Of a stretch of DNA of 64,000 nucleotides, positions 1 to 9,798 are shown piece by piece. The notes under the pieces are model-generated. The model was not told where the DNA came from and searched no databases. It worked only from the letters and a program-made list of their open reading frames with translations. Position 1 is the first letter of the stretch. Each line of letters opens with the position of its first letter. Source of the DNA: Actinomadura craniellae (GTDB lineage Bacteria; Actinomycetota; Actinomycetes; Streptosporangiales; Streptosporangiaceae); the NCBI RefSeq assembly GCF_003289645.1, contig NZ_QLYX01000010.1:186001-250000 (forward strand), given 5' to 3'. The translations under genes and the position numbers were made by a program.

Positions 1-2
1 CC

Positions 3-74
3 GGAGACGTCCTCGGCGCCCTCGTCGAGACCGCCACCACCGCGGCCCTTCTCGTCCTCGCCGCACTGTCCTGA
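3..74 (+). CDS. cobS: C-terminal end of CobS (partial)
   Basis: The reading frame is open at the left edge and ends at a TGA at 72-74, giving a tail that reads GDVLGALVETATTAALLVLA. This matches the last transmembrane helix of adenosylcobinamide-GDP ribazoletransferase, which joins the nucleotide loop to cobinamide in the membrane at the end of cobalamin synthesis. In streptomycetes and relatives cobS lies directly upstream of pepA, as here. Only about 23 residues are visible, so the call rests on the GDVLGA motif plus context. Confidence 0.7.
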   Translation, partial: GDVLGALVETATTAALLVLAALS

Positions 75-204
75 GGCCGTCGATCCTGGTCGGCCCGGAA
101 AAGACCGCCGGAAGCCCGACCGTGACGGTCCCCATACCCGAGCAAGGGCAAGGCTTGATCGAAAGGGCGAAACCGGTCATGGGAGGGGACTAGCATCGGG
201 CTAC

Positions 205-1677
205 GTGACGACCATCAGCCTTGACAGTGCCGACCCGACCACCCTGAGCGTCGACGCGATCGTGATCGGCGTCGTACCCGCCGACTCCGGAGTCCGGATC
301 GTGGCCGCGGACCGGGTGGAGCAGTCCTTCGACAGCGGGCTCGCCCCGGCCCTCGCGGCGCTGGGGGCGACGGGCAAGGCCGGCGAGGTCACCAAGCTGC
401 CCACCCTCGGTGCCCTGCCCGCCCCTGTCCTGGTGGCCTGCGGGCTGGGCGAGTCGCCCGACGCCGAGACGCTGCGGCGGGCCGCCGGTGCGGCCGTCCG
501 GTCGCTGGCCGGCAGCGCCCGGGTGGCGCTGGGCCTGCCCGCCAGCACCGCCGAGGAGACCGGCGCGGTGGCGCTCGGCGCGCTGCTGGGCAACTACTCC
601 TACACCCGGTACCGCACCGGCGAGCAGAAGCTCCCGGTCTCCGAGGTCATCGTGGCCGGCGCCGGCGAGCACGCGGCGGCGATCGACCGGGCCCGGGCGC
701 TGGCCGGTTCGGTGACCCTGGTCCGTGACCTGGTCAACACCCCGCCCGCCGACCTCACCCCCGTCGACTTCGCCGAGATCGCGGGCAAGGTCGCCGAGGA
801 GGAGGGCCTGGAGATCGAGGTCCTGGACGAGAAGGCGCTGGCCGAGGGCGGCTACGGCGGCCTCACCGGCGTGGGCCAGGGCTCGGTCAACCCGCCCCGG
901 CTGGTCCGGCTGGCCTACGCCCACCCCGGTGCCACCAAGACCCTCGTCCTGGTCGGCAAGGGCATCACCTTCGACACCGGTGGCCTGTCGCTCAAGCCCG
1001 CCGAGGCCATGGACTGGATGAAGTCCGACATGGGCGGCGCGGGCGCGGTGCTCGGCGCGCTGCGCGCGATCGCCCGGCTCGCCCCGGCGGTCAACGTCGT
1101 CGGCTACATGGCGATGGCCGAGAACATGCCCAGCGGCACCGCCCAGCGCCCCTCGGACGTGATCAGCATCTACGGCGGCAAGACCGTCGAGGTCCTCAAC
1201 ACCGACGCCGAGGGCCGCCTGGTACTGGCCGACGCCCTCGTCCGCGCGGCCGAGGACGCCCCCGACCTCGTCGTCGACGTGGCCACGCTGACCGGCGCGC
1301 AGTTGGTCGCGCTGGGCACCCGGACCACCGGGGTGATGAGCAACGACGACGAGACCCGTGACAAGGTGGTGGCGGCGGCGGGCCTGGCCGGGGAGCCGGC
1401 CTGGCCGATGCCGCTGCCCGACGAGCTGCGCAAGGGCCTGGACTCCGCGGTCGCCGACATCGCCAACATCAGCGGTGAGCGGTGGGGCGGCATGCTGGTG
1501 GCCGGTGTCTTCCTGCGCGAGTTCGTCGCGGACGGGCTGCGCTGGGCGCACCTCGACATCGCCGGGCCCGCCTTCCACAAGGGCGAGCCGTACGGTTACA
1601 CGTCCAAGGGCGGCACCGGCGCCGCGACCCGCACTCTGGTCGCGGTGGCCGAGGAATTGGCCGCCGGAACCCTGTGA
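205..1677 (+). CDS. pepA: Leucyl aminopeptidase (M17 family)
   Basis: This cytosolic two-metal aminopeptidase removes N-terminal residues from peptides. The 490-aa protein has the usual M17 length and layout: a variable N-terminal domain, then a catalytic domain with the metal-binding stretch GKGITFDTGGLSLKP near residue 250 and the family signature NTDAEGRL near residue 332. The GTG start at 205 lies 130 bp after cobS; a purine-rich GGGAGGGGA sits about 14 bases upstream and a TAGCAT hexamer at 191-196 could be a -10 element, so a short or absent leader is possible. It is the Rv2213 (pepB) counterpart and opens the conserved block leading to the lipoate genes. Confidence 0.96.
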   Translation: MTTISLDSADPTTLSVDAIVIGVVPADSGVRIVAADRVEQSFDSGLAPALAALGATGKAGEVTKLPTLGALPAPVLVACGLGESPDAETLRRAAGAAVRSLAGSARVALGLPASTAEETGAVALGALLGNYSYTRYRTGEQKLPVSEVIVAGAGEHAAAIDRARALAGSVTLVRDLVNTPPADLTPVDFAEIAGKVAEEEGLEIEVLDEKALAEGGYGGLTGVGQGSVNPPRLVRLAYAHPGATKTLVLVGKGITFDTGGLSLKPAEAMDWMKSDMGGAGAVLGALRAIARLAPAVNVVGYMAMAENMPSGTAQRPSDVISIYGGKTVEVLNTDAEGRLVLADALVRAAEDAPDLVVDVATLTGAQLVALGTRTTGVMSNDDETRDKVVAAAGLAGEPAWPMPLPDELRKGLDSAVADIANISGERWGGMLVAGVFLREFVADGLRWAHLDIAGPAFHKGEPYGYTSKGGTGAATRTLVAVAEELAAGTL

Positions 1678-1776
1678 GCCGGTCCTCGACCGTCCCTGAC
1701 AAGTGAAAAGATGCCTGCAGGCGGGAACGAGACCCGTCCCGCCGAAGGCGCGAACCGAAAGAGCAAGGAGCGTCCA

Positions 1777-3168
1777 GTGGCGAACAGCGGCCCCTTCGAC
1801 ATCGTCGTCCTAGGTGGTGGCAGCGGCGGCTACGCCTGCGCGCTGCGGGCCGTAGAGCTAGGGAAGACGGTCGCGCTGATCGAGCGCGACAAGCTGGGTG
1901 GCACCTGCCTGAACCGCGGGTGCATCCCGACCAAGGCCCTGCTGCACGCCGCAGAGGTGGCCGACCAGACGCGCGAGGCCGCGACGTTCGGCGTCAAGGC
2001 CAGTTTCGACGGCGTCGACATCGCCGGGGTGCACGCCTACAAGGACAAGGTGGTCACCACCACGGTCAAGGGCCTCACCGGGCTGATCAAGTCCAAGGGC
2101 ATCACGATCATCGAGGGTGAGGGCCGGCTGACCGGCCCGACCCAGGTGACCGTCACCGCCGCCGACGGCTCGACCGACGTGGTCGAGGGCGGGCACGTCG
2201 TGCTGGCCACCGGCTCGGCGCCCAAGTCGCTGCCCGGTCTGGAGATCGACGGCGAGCGCATCATCTCCAGCGACCACGCGCTGGTACTCGACCGCATCCC
2301 CTCCTCGGTGGTCATCCTCGGCGGCGGCGTGATCGGCGTCGAGTTCGCCAGTGTCTGGCGCTCGTTCGGCGCCGAGGTCACCATCGTCGAGGCGCTGCCG
2401 CACCTGCTGCCGCTGGAGGAGGAGAGCAGCTCCAAGCGGCTGGAGCGGGCCTTCCGCCGCCGCGGCATCAAGTACGAGCTGGGCAGCCGGTTCGAGAGCG
2501 CCAAGCCGACCGACGGCGGGGTGTCGATCACCCTGGAGGGCGGCAAGACGATCGACGCCGAACTGCTGCTGGTCGCCGTCGGCCGCGGCCCGGTCTCCGA
2601 GCAGCTGGGCTTCGAAGAGGTCGGTGTGGAGACCGAGCGCGGCTTCGTCAAGGTGGACGAGTACTGCCGTACCAGCGTCCCGACGGTCTCCGCGGTCGGT
2701 GACCTGATCCCCACCCTCCAACTCGCCCACGTGGGCTTCGCCGAGGGCATCCTGGTCGCCGAGCGGCTGGGCGGGCTGAACCCGGCGCCGATCGACTACG
2801 ACGGCGTGCCGCGGATCACCTACTCCGACCCCGAGGTCGCCTCGGTCGGCATCACCAGCGCGATCGCCCGGGAGCGCGGGCACGAGACCACCGAGGTCAC
2901 CTACGACCTCGCCGGCAACCCGAAGAGCAAGATCCTCAACACTCAGGGCGAGGTCAAGGTCATCGCCGAGAAGGACGGCCGGGTCCTTGGCATCCACATG
3001 GTCGGCGCCCGGGTCGGTGAGCTCATCACGGAGGGTCAGCTGATCTACAACTGGGAGGCGCTGCCGTCCGAGGTGGCGCAGCTGATCCACCCGCACCCGA
3101 CCCAGTCCGAAGCCGTCGGGGAGGCACACCTCGCCCTCGCCGGCAAGCCCCTGCACGTGCACGGCTGA
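1777..3168 (+). CDS. lpdA: Dihydrolipoyl dehydrogenase (E3)
   Basis: E3 of the 2-oxo acid dehydrogenase complexes reoxidises dihydrolipoyl-E2 and passes electrons through FAD to NAD+. The protein begins with the FAD dinucleotide fold (VVLGGGSGGYACALRA), has the redox disulphide motif GGTCLNRGCIPTKAL near residue 42, a second NAD-binding fold (ILGGGVIGVEFASVW), and ends with the interface catalytic His motif HPHPTQSE. I place the start at GTG 1777 (463 aa) because AAGGAG at 1765-1770 is correctly spaced and the protein then starts just before the FAD fold; an in-frame ATG at 1711 would add 22 unlikely residues. It is followed after 36 bases by the E2 gene and is probably cotranscribed. Confidence 0.97.
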   Translation: MANSGPFDIVVLGGGSGGYACALRAVELGKTVALIERDKLGGTCLNRGCIPTKALLHAAEVADQTREAATFGVKASFDGVDIAGVHAYKDKVVTTTVKGLTGLIKSKGITIIEGEGRLTGPTQVTVTAADGSTDVVEGGHVVLATGSAPKSLPGLEIDGERIISSDHALVLDRIPSSVVILGGGVIGVEFASVWRSFGAEVTIVEALPHLLPLEEESSSKRLERAFRRRGIKYELGSRFESAKPTDGGVSITLEGGKTIDAELLLVAVGRGPVSEQLGFEEVGVETERGFVKVDEYCRTSVPTVSAVGDLIPTLQLAHVGFAEGILVAERLGGLNPAPIDYDGVPRITYSDPEVASVGITSAIARERGHETTEVTYDLAGNPKSKILNTQGEVKVIAEKDGRVLGIHMVGARVGELITEGQLIYNWEALPSEVAQLIHPHPTQSEAVGEAHLALAGKPLHVHG

Positions 3169-3204
3169 TCGCCCGCACGGTATTCGAAGGAGTCGTTGAG
3201 AGCC

Positions 3205-4629
3205 ATGCCGGTCTCCGTCACCATGCCCCAGCTGGGCGAGAGTGTCACCGAGGGCACTGTCACCCGGTGGCTGAAGAAGGAAGGCGAGTCCGTAGAGACG
3301 GACGAGCCGCTACTGGAAGTGTCGACCGACAAGGTCGACACCGAGATCCCCTCCCCCGCGTCGGGCGTCCTGGCCAGCATCACGGTCGCCGAGGACGAGA
3401 CGGTCGAGGTCGGGGCCGAGCTCGCCGTCATCTCCCAGGAGGGTGATGGCGCGGCCCCTGCCGCTCCCGCCCAGCAGCAGGAGCAGCAGGAGCAGCCGCA
3501 GCAGGAGGAGGCGCCGGCCGCGCCGCAGCCCCCGCCGCCCGCCTCGTGGCCGCCGCCGGCCGCGCCGCAGCCGCCCGCGGCACCCGCACGGCCCGAGCCG
3601 CCCGCGCCCCAGCCGCAGCAGGCCCCGGCCCCCGCCGCCGCGCCGGCTCCCGAGCGGGCCGAGCCCGCGGGCGAGAGCCCCTATGTCACGCCGCTGGTGC
3701 GCAAGCTGGCCGCCGAGCACCAGGTCGACCTGGCGGAGGTGACCGGCACCGGCGTGGGCGGTCGCATCCGCAAGCAGGACGTGCTGGACGCGGCCCGCAC
3801 CCGCCAGCAGGCCCAGCCCGTCCCCCAGGCCGCTCCGGCGGCGCCGGCCGCCGCGGCGCGCCCCGCCCCGGCTCCGGTCGCCCCGTCGGCCGAGGCCGCC
3901 CAGCTGCGCGGCACGACCGTGAAGATGTCGCGGCTGCGGCAGACCATCTCCCGCCGCATGGTCGAGTCGCTCCAGGTGTCGGCCCAGCTGACCACCGTGG
4001 TCGAGGTCGACGTCACCAAGGTCGCCCGGCTGCGGCAGCGGGCCAAGGCCGACTTCGAGGCGCGCGAGGGCGTCAAGCTGTCGTTCCTGCCGTTCTTCGC
4101 GCAGGCGGCGGTCGAGGCGTTGAAGACGCACCCGAAGCTCAACGCGGTCATCAACAGCGAGACCAACGAGGTGACCTACCACGACGCCGAGCACCTCGGC
4201 CTCGCGGTGGACGTCCCCGAGCGGGGCCTGATCGTCCCCGTCATCCGGGACGCCGGGCAGCTCAACCTGGCCGGGCTGGCGCACAAGATCGCCGACCTGG
4301 CCGAGCGCACCCGCACCAACAAGGTCAGCCCCGACGAGCTGACCGGCGGCACCTTCACGCTGACCAACACCGGCAGCCGGGGTGCCCTGTTCGACACGCC
4401 CATCCTGAACCAGCCTCAGGTGGGCATGCTGGGCACCGGTGCCGTGGTGAAGCGCCCCGCCGTGATCGACGACCCCGACCTGGGCGAGGTCATCGCGGTG
4501 CGGTCGATGGTCTACCTCGCGCTGACCTACGACCACCGGCTGGTCGACGGCGCGGACGCCGCCCGCTTCCTCACGACGATCAAGAGCCGTCTCGAAGAGG
4601 GCAACTTCGAGGCCGAACTCGGCCTCTGA
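3205..4629 (+). CDS. Dihydrolipoamide acyltransferase (E2), AceF/DlaT type
   Basis: E2 core subunit of a 2-oxo acid dehydrogenase, moving acyl groups on a swinging lipoyl arm. Domains are one lipoyl domain (residues 1-78, lipoylated Lys in STDKVDTE), a long Gln/Glu then Pro/Ala-rich linker (about 80-155), an E1/E3-binding domain (about 158-195) and the catalytic domain with the DHRLVDG active-site motif near residue 442. Start is ATG 3205 after GAAGGA; a TTG at 3196 adds only three residues. Such genes are usually named sucB. In actinobacteria, however, the oxoglutarate-specific E2 is commonly fused to E1 (OdhA/Kgd), and the E2 beside lipB-lipA acts in pyruvate dehydrogenase, so AceF/DlaT is the better functional guess. 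Confidence 0.93.
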   Translation: MPVSVTMPQLGESVTEGTVTRWLKKEGESVETDEPLLEVSTDKVDTEIPSPASGVLASITVAEDETVEVGAELAVISQEGDGAAPAAPAQQQEQQEQPQQEEAPAAPQPPPPASWPPPAAPQPPAAPARPEPPAPQPQQAPAPAAAPAPERAEPAGESPYVTPLVRKLAAEHQVDLAEVTGTGVGGRIRKQDVLDAARTRQQAQPVPQAAPAAPAAAARPAPAPVAPSAEAAQLRGTTVKMSRLRQTISRRMVESLQVSAQLTTVVEVDVTKVARLRQRAKADFEAREGVKLSFLPFFAQAAVEALKTHPKLNAVINSETNEVTYHDAEHLGLAVDVPERGLIVPVIRDAGQLNLAGLAHKIADLAERTRTNKVSPDELTGGTFTLTNTGSRGALFDTPILNQPQVGMLGTGAVVKRPAVIDDPDLGEVIAVRSMVYLALTYDHRLVDGADAARFLTTIKSRLEEGNFEAELGL

Positions 4630-4637
4630 GCATCGCC

Positions 4638-4673
4638 GAGAGCCCCGTCGCCGTACCCGGCGACGGGGCTCTC
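4638..4673 (+). terminator. Hairpin terminator after the E2 gene
   Basis: Two 15-base arms (4638-4652 and 4659-4673) pair perfectly around a 6-base loop. There is no U-tract, which is common for actinobacterial terminators. It closes the pepA-lpdA-E2 group. Confidence 0.8.
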
Positions 4674-4736
4674 CCGTGTCCACACTCGTGGCACGGGCAC
4701 CTTGGCCCGGCGCCGGACCCTCCCTAAGGTGGCAGG

Positions 4737-5630
4737 ATGAAGATCGCGATCACCGGTTCGACCGGGCTCATCGGCTCCGCCCTGGTGCGGTCGCTGCGCA
4801 CCGACGGGCACGAGATCGTGCGGCTGGTGCGCCGCCGGCCCGACGGGCCCGACGAGGCACGCTGGGACCCCTACGGAGACGTCGACGCCACCGCCCTGGC
4901 GGGTACCGACGCGGTGGTCCACCTGGCGGGAGCCGGCATCGGCGACCGGCGCTGGAGCGAGAAGCACAAGAAACAGGTCCGCGACAGCCGGGTGGTCGGC
5001 ACCCGCACCCTCGCCGAGGCGCTGGCGGGCCTCGACGACCCGCCCAGAACGCTGGTGTGCGGCTCGGCGATCGGCTACTACGGGGACACCGGCGGCCGCG
5101 AGGTCGGCGAGGACGGGCCGCAGGGCGACGGTTTCCTCGCCGACCTGGTCCGCGAGTGGGAGGCCGCCACCCGGCCCGCCACCGCGGCCGGCATCCGGGT
5201 CGTGCTGCCGCGGATCGGCGTCGTCCTCACCCCCGAGGGCGGGATGCTCAAGCGACTGCTGCCGATATTCCGGCTGGGACTCGGCGGCCGGATCGGCGAC
5301 GGGCGGCAGTGGATGAGCTGGATCTCGCTGCCCGACCAGATCGCCGCGCTGCGGTTCCTCATCGACCGCGAACTCGACGGCCCGGTCAACCTGACCGCCC
5401 CCGAACCGGTCACCAACGCCGAGTTCACCCGGGCGCTGGGCCGGGCCGTGCGCCGGCCGGCGTTCTTCGCCGTGCCGGGATTCGCGCTGCGCACCGCCCT
5501 CGGCGACTTCGCCGACGAGGCGCTCCTGATCGACCAGCGGGTGCTGCCGCGCCGGCTCACCGAGGCCGGGTTCGCCTTCCGGCACCCCCGGCTGGAGGAG
5601 GCCCTACGATTCCTGGCCCGGCCCGGCTGA
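4737..5630 (+). CDS. TIGR01777 family NAD(P)-binding epimerase
   Basis: This is an extended short-chain dehydrogenase-like protein of 297 aa with an N-terminal Rossmann motif (ITGSTGLIGSALVRSL) and the family's LPRIGVVLTPEGG and QWMSWISLPDQ stretches. The C-terminal DUF1731 segment ends in a typical FRHPRLEEALR. It corresponds to Rv2216, which is conserved between dlaT and lipB in mycobacteria. The biochemical reaction of this family in bacteria is not established. Start is ATG 4737, after the terminator hairpin, so it probably has its own promoter. Confidence 0.92.
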   Translation: MKIAITGSTGLIGSALVRSLRTDGHEIVRLVRRRPDGPDEARWDPYGDVDATALAGTDAVVHLAGAGIGDRRWSEKHKKQVRDSRVVGTRTLAEALAGLDDPPRTLVCGSAIGYYGDTGGREVGEDGPQGDGFLADLVREWEAATRPATAAGIRVVLPRIGVVLTPEGGMLKRLLPIFRLGLGGRIGDGRQWMSWISLPDQIAALRFLIDRELDGPVNLTAPEPVTNAEFTRALGRAVRRPAFFAVPGFALRTALGDFADEALLIDQRVLPRRLTEAGFAFRHPRLEEALRFLARPG

Positions 5631-5767
5631 CCTGGCCGATCGTGCAGCCGGTTGTGCAGCCGGCCGTGCACCGCGCCATACCGTTGGGGATATCAGGAAA
5701 AGCACACCTGCGGTCGTTCCGTAGCCCTACGGTGACACTTAGGTGAACGAGCAGCTAGGAGCGATGT

Positions 5768-6517
5768 ATGAGCACTGACGGGCAGCCGCACATCCTCGCG
5801 ATCGGCGGCGGCAGCTTCCTCTCCGACGGCCGCTACGGGCTGTCGCCCAGCCCGCTGCTGCGGTACGCGCTGGACCTCACCGGCCAAGATCGCCCACGGG
5901 TGTGCTTCCTGGCCACCGCGCTCGGCGACGGCGCCGAGTACATCGCCCGGGGGTACGCCGCGCTGTCCGGGCTCGACGCGGAGGTCAGCCACCTGGCCCT
6001 GTTCCCGATGCCCAACGTCCCCGATCCGCGGGCGCACCTGCTGGCCCAGGACCTGGTGTACGTCTTCGGCGGAAGCGTCGCCAACCTGCTGGCGCTGTGG
6101 CGGCTGCACAGCCTGGACGAGATCCTCCGCGACGCGTGGCTGCAGGGGGTCGTGCTGACCGGGCAGAGCGCCGGCGCGCTGTGCTGGCACGTCGGCGGCA
6201 ACACCGACTCCTTCGGCCCCGAGCTGCGCCCGCTGACCGACGGGCTGGGGCTGCTCCCCTACTCGTGCGGGGTGCACTACGACAGCGAGCCCACCCGCCG
6301 GCCGCTGCTCCAGCGGCTCATCGGGGAGGGCACGCTGCCCGGCGGGTACGCGGCCGACGAGGGGGTCGGGCTGCACTACGTGGGCACCGAGTTCGTCCAG
6401 GCGGTGTCCTACCGCCGCGAGTCCGGCGCGACCGGCGGCGCCTACCGGGTCGAGCCCGACGGCACGGGCCACGCCAAGGAGACCCCGATCGAGCCCCGGC
6501 TGCTGACCCTGCCCTGA
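5768..6517 (+). CDS. Peptidase E-like (S51) class I amidotransferase-fold protein
   Basis: The 249-aa protein has the S51 nucleophile elbow GQSAGALCW with Ser near residue 134. It also carries IGGGSFL at the N-terminus and VYVFGGSVANLLALW before the elbow, which fits the dipeptidase E/cyanophycinase-like family. These enzymes cleave Asp-containing or isoaspartyl dipeptides, but the specificity here cannot be read from sequence. AGGAG at 5757-5761 is ideally spaced for ATG 5768. It sits between the epimerase and lipB, an extra gene relative to the mycobacterial order. Confidence 0.85.
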   Translation: MSTDGQPHILAIGGGSFLSDGRYGLSPSPLLRYALDLTGQDRPRVCFLATALGDGAEYIARGYAALSGLDAEVSHLALFPMPNVPDPRAHLLAQDLVYVFGGSVANLLALWRLHSLDEILRDAWLQGVVLTGQSAGALCWHVGGNTDSFGPELRPLTDGLGLLPYSCGVHYDSEPTRRPLLQRLIGEGTLPGGYAADEGVGLHYVGTEFVQAVSYRRESGATGGAYRVEPDGTGHAKETPIEPRLLTLP

Positions 6518-6586
6518 CACCGGGCCCTGGCACCGGCTCCGGCACCGCCCGGTCGAAACCGCTGGCCGGGGCCTAAGCTGGACATC

Positions 6587-7309
6587 GTGACTGACGTGCG
6601 CGAAGCGGACCTGGGCGTCCGTGAACTGATCTACGTCCATGCCGGGTTCGGCGAGCGCGCCGTCCCCTACCCGGCCGGCTGGGAGCTGCAGCGCCGCACC
6701 CACGCGCGGCGGGCGGCCGACGAGCTTCCCGACACGGTACTGCTGCTGGAACACGAGCCCGTCTACACCGCGGGCAAGCGCACCGGGGCGCTGGACCGGC
6801 CGTTCACCGACCCGGGGGCGCCGGTGATCGACGTCGACCGGGGCGGGAAGATCACCTGGCACGGGCCGGGCCAGCTCACCGGCTACCCGATCGTCAAGCT
6901 CCCCGACCCCATCGACGTGCTCGACTACGTCCACCGGCTCGAAGAGATGATGATGCAGGTCTGCGCCGAGTTCGGCCTCCAGACCGTGCGGGTCGAGGGG
7001 CGCAGCGGGCTCTGGGTGCCCGGCACTCCGGACCGCAAGATCGGGTCCATCGGCGTGCGGGTCTCCCGCGGGGTCACGATGCACGGCTTCATGCTCAACT
7101 GCGACTGTGACATGAGCTGGTTCGACCGCATCGTCCCCTGCGGGATCAGCGATGCCGGCTCGACCTCGCTCACCCGCGAGCTCGGCCGCCAGGTGACCGT
7201 CGCCGAGACGGTGCCCCTGGTCGAACGGCACCTCGCCAAGGCGCTGGGCGCCGCCGAGACCTTCCATCGCACCCGCGCCCAGATCGACCCGGCCGGCCGA
7301 CCCCGGTAA
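6587..7309 (+). CDS. lipB: Octanoyl-ACP:protein octanoyltransferase
   Basis: LipB transfers octanoate from acyl carrier protein to the target lysine of lipoyl domains, the first step of endogenous lipoylation. The 240-aa protein has the family blocks [13 protein letters not shown] and [12 protein letters not shown]. The catalytic lysine lies in [19 protein letters not shown] and the catalytic cysteine in [13 protein letters not shown] near residue 185. Start is GTG 6587. It supplies the substrate for LipA encoded downstream, and the nearby E2 gene encodes an obvious protein substrate. Confidence 0.97.
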   Translation: MTDVREADLGVRELIYVHAGFGERAVPYPAGWELQRRTHARRAADELPDTVLLLEHEPVYTAGKRTGALDRPFTDPGAPVIDVDRGGKITWHGPGQLTGYPIVKLPDPIDVLDYVHRLEEMMMQVCAEFGLQTVRVEGRSGLWVPGTPDRKIGSIGVRVSRGVTMHGFMLNCDCDMSWFDRIVPCGISDAGSTSLTRELGRQVTVAETVPLVERHLAKALGAAETFHRTRAQIDPAGRPR

Positions 7310-7315
7310 GGCGGG

Positions 7316-7837
7316 TCAGCCCATCACCTTGTAGATCGCCTGGCCCTCCGCGGCGGCGGCCGCGTAGAAGTCGCTGACGGCGTGGTAAGCGGGCTTGAAC
7401 ACCTCGTCGCGGGCCGACTGGGTGAGGGCGCCGGCGTCCTGCACGTCCGCCTCCATCATCGTGGCGACGTCGAACCGGCCGGTCTGGAACGGGGTGGTCG
7501 CCAGGTGGTCGGCGGCCTGCTTGACCCGGTGGGGGTCCAGGTAGATGACGTCCATGCCGAGCTTGTCGGCACCGTCCTCGGTCAGCAGCCTGCCGCCGCA
7601 CACGACGTCGGCGGCGGGCAGCCTGCCGTCCCACGGGTCGCCGGTGATCAGGTAGTGCAGGATCTGCCAGTTGCGGCCGAGGTTGAGGATCCGGTCGGCG
7701 GGCTGGCGCCGCCGCCAGTCGGGCGTGCCGAACACTGCCTGGGCGATCCGGCTCGGATCATCCGGCTCACCGCCGCCTTGGCCCCCGACGCCCTCGATCG
7801 TCGGCGGCAGCCTGAGGTAGGACAGTTCCAGGCTCAC
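7316..7837 (-). CDS. DUF1877 family protein (YfbM-like)
   Basis: A 173-aa cytosolic protein of unknown function. The N-terminal SLELSYLRL, the central ILNLGRNWQILHYLITGD and GMDVIYLDPHRVKQAADHL are characteristic of the DUF1877/YfbM family. The C-terminus EVFKPAYHAVSDFYAAAAAEGQAIYKV completes the domain, so it is full length. It is transcribed convergently with lipB with a 6-base gap and interrupts the lipB-lipA pair, which are adjacent in mycobacteria; it is therefore probably a local insertion without a lipoate role. Confidence 0.8.
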   Translation of the reverse strand: MSLELSYLRLPPTIEGVGGQGGGEPDDPSRIAQAVFGTPDWRRRQPADRILNLGRNWQILHYLITGDPWDGRLPAADVVCGGRLLTEDGADKLGMDVIYLDPHRVKQAADHLATTPFQTGRFDVATMMEADVQDAGALTQSARDEVFKPAYHAVSDFYAAAAAEGQAIYKVMG

Positions 7838-8075
7838 GGGTGATCCCTCTCTGGGTACGGCTACGACAGCCTGTCACCCTAGAGAGATCCTGGGCCACGA
7901 TGGGCGGAAACACGGTAATCGGGCCGTTCAAGACCGAGTATCCGCTCTGATCGTTACGGGCCCGGCGCCGTACCGTGACCGGGCCGCCACCGGCCGGGCG
8001 CGGGGTGCTCACCATCACGTCGGCGACCCCGACCGCGGGGGGCGGACGGCTCTGCCTGCGGCGTAACCTGGACGG

Positions 8076-9008
8076 GTGACTGCAGTGACCCCGCAGGGCC
8101 GCAAGCTGCTCAGGCTCGAGGCCCGCAACAGCCAGACCCCGATCGAGCGCAAGCCTCCATGGATCAAGACCAAGTTGAAGATGGGCCCCCAGTACCAGGA
8201 GCTCACCAAACTGGTCAAGGGCGAGGGGCTGCACACGGTCTGTCAGGAGGCCGGCTGCCCCAACATCTACGAATGCTGGGAAGACCGCGAGGCCACCTTC
8301 CTGATCGGCGGCGACCAGTGCACCCGGCGCTGTGACTTCTGCCAGATCGACACCGGCCGGCCCGCCGAGTACGACCCCGACGAGCCGCGCCGGGTGGCCG
8401 AGTCGGTGGCCGCGATGGAGCTGCGCTACGCCACGGTGACCGGGGTGGCCCGCGACGACCTGCCCGACCAGGGCGCCTGGCTGTACGCCGAGACCGTGCG
8501 CAAGATCCATGAGGCGGTGCCGGGCTGCGGCGTGGAACTGCTGATCCCCGACTTCAACGGGGTGCCGTCCCTGCTGGCCCAGGTCTTCGACGCGCGGCCC
8601 GAGGTGCTGGCGCACAACGTCGAGACGGTGCCGCGGATCTTCAAGCGCATCCGCCCGGCGTTCCGGTACGACCGGTCGCTGCAGGTACTGACCGACGCCC
8701 GGGCCGCCGGGCTGGTCACCAAGTCCAACCTCATCCTGGGGCTGGGCGAGACCCGCGAGGAGATCTCGCAGGCGCTGCGCGACCTGCACGAGGCGGGCTG
8801 CGAGCTGGTGACGATCACGCAGTACCTGCGGCCCACCCCGCGGCACCACCCGGTGGAGCGCTGGGTGAAGCCCGAGGAGTTCGTCGAGTTGGCCGCCGAG
8901 GCCGAGGAGATCGGGTTCGCCGGGGTCATGTCGGGCCCGCTGGTGCGGTCGAGCTACCGCGCCGGGCGGCTGTACCAGCAGGCGATCGCCGCCCGCGAGA
9001 CGCTGTAA
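8076..9008 (+). CDS. lipA: Lipoyl synthase (radical SAM)
   Basis: LipA inserts two sulphurs into octanoyl-lysine on lipoyl domains using S-adenosylmethionine radicals. The 310-aa protein shows the auxiliary cluster cysteines ([12 protein letters not shown], near residue 55) and the radical SAM motif CTRRCDFC near residue 82. The C-terminal RSSYRAG supplies the conserved serine that ligates the sacrificial cluster. Start is GTG 8076. A TAACCT hexamer at 8064-8069, six bases upstream, could be the -10 of a leaderless transcript. It works with LipB and modifies the E2 encoded upstream. Confidence 0.97.
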   Translation: MTAVTPQGRKLLRLEARNSQTPIERKPPWIKTKLKMGPQYQELTKLVKGEGLHTVCQEAGCPNIYECWEDREATFLIGGDQCTRRCDFCQIDTGRPAEYDPDEPRRVAESVAAMELRYATVTGVARDDLPDQGAWLYAETVRKIHEAVPGCGVELLIPDFNGVPSLLAQVFDARPEVLAHNVETVPRIFKRIRPAFRYDRSLQVLTDARAAGLVTKSNLILGLGETREEISQALRDLHEAGCELVTITQYLRPTPRHHPVERWVKPEEFVELAAEAEEIGFAGVMSGPLVRSSYRAGRLYQQAIAARETL

Positions 9009-9036
9009 CCCCCCTGATCGGACTATTGTGAGAGCC

Positions 9037-9732
9037 ATGGCGAACAACCCCGCTCCCGGCTCTCAGGGCAACCCCGGTCGTCTCCAGCAGATCCGTATGG
9101 TCGCCCGGGTGCTGCACCAGGCCGACCGCAAGGCGCTCCCCATCGTCTTCGGGTCCGCGCTGGCCGCCCTGGTGCTCTGTGTCGTGCTGGGGTTGGTGTT
9201 CGGCGGGCTGTGGTTCTGGATTCCGCTGGGTGTGATGATGGCGCTCGCGGTCGGCCTGATCGTCTTCGGTCAGCTCGCGCAGCGCACGCAGTTCAAGCTG
9301 ATCGCCGGCCAGCCCGGGGCCGGCGCCGCGGTGCTCAAGCAGATGCGCGGCAACTGGACGGTGACCGAGGCGGTCGGCGGCAACCGCAACCTCGACATGG
9401 TGCACCGGGTGGTGGGCCGGCCCGGCGTGATCCTCGTTTCCGAGGGTCCGTCCTCCCGGGTCGGTCCGCTGCTGGGCGCGGAGAAGAAGCGCATCGCCCG
9501 GGCCGCCCAGCAGGTGCCCATCTACGACGTCCAGGTCGGCGAGGAGGAGGGCCAGGTCCCGGTCGGCAAGCTCCAGCGGCACCTGATGAAGCTGCCTCGC
9601 AACCTCACCAAGGCCCAGGTCATCGAGCTCAACGACCGGCTGCGCGCGCTCCCGGCCACGATGAAGATGCCGAAGGGCCCCATCCCCAAGGGCACCCGGA
9701 TGCCCAAGGCCCCCAAGCCCCGCCCCCGCTAG
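9037..9732 (+). CDS. DUF4191 integral membrane protein
   Basis: A 231-aa protein with a cytosolic N-terminus (RLQQIRMVARVLHQADRKALP), two transmembrane helices at about residues 35-80, and a long soluble C-terminus containing GPLLGAEKKRIARAA. It ends in a very basic Lys/Pro/Arg-rich tail. It matches the DUF4191 family (Rv2219 in mycobacteria), which always follows lipA in this block; its function is unknown. I use ATG 9037 rather than GTG 9028 because the protein then starts MANNPAPG, as is usual in the family. Confidence 0.88.
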   Translation: MANNPAPGSQGNPGRLQQIRMVARVLHQADRKALPIVFGSALAALVLCVVLGLVFGGLWFWIPLGVMMALAVGLIVFGQLAQRTQFKLIAGQPGAGAAVLKQMRGNWTVTEAVGGNRNLDMVHRVVGRPGVILVSEGPSSRVGPLLGAEKKRIARAAQQVPIYDVQVGEEEGQVPVGKLQRHLMKLPRNLTKAQVIELNDRLRALPATMKMPKGPIPKGTRMPKAPKPRPR

Positions 9733-9798
9733 CCACCGCATCCGGCGGGGTCGTCGCTCTCGCCCACCGGTGACGGTGCCGGGCTGTACGGTCCCGGC

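Noticed and set aside
5716..5736. CCGTA/TACGG hairpin before the peptidase E-like gene
   Set aside because: Only five pairs with a four-base loop, too weak to call a terminator or riboswitch.
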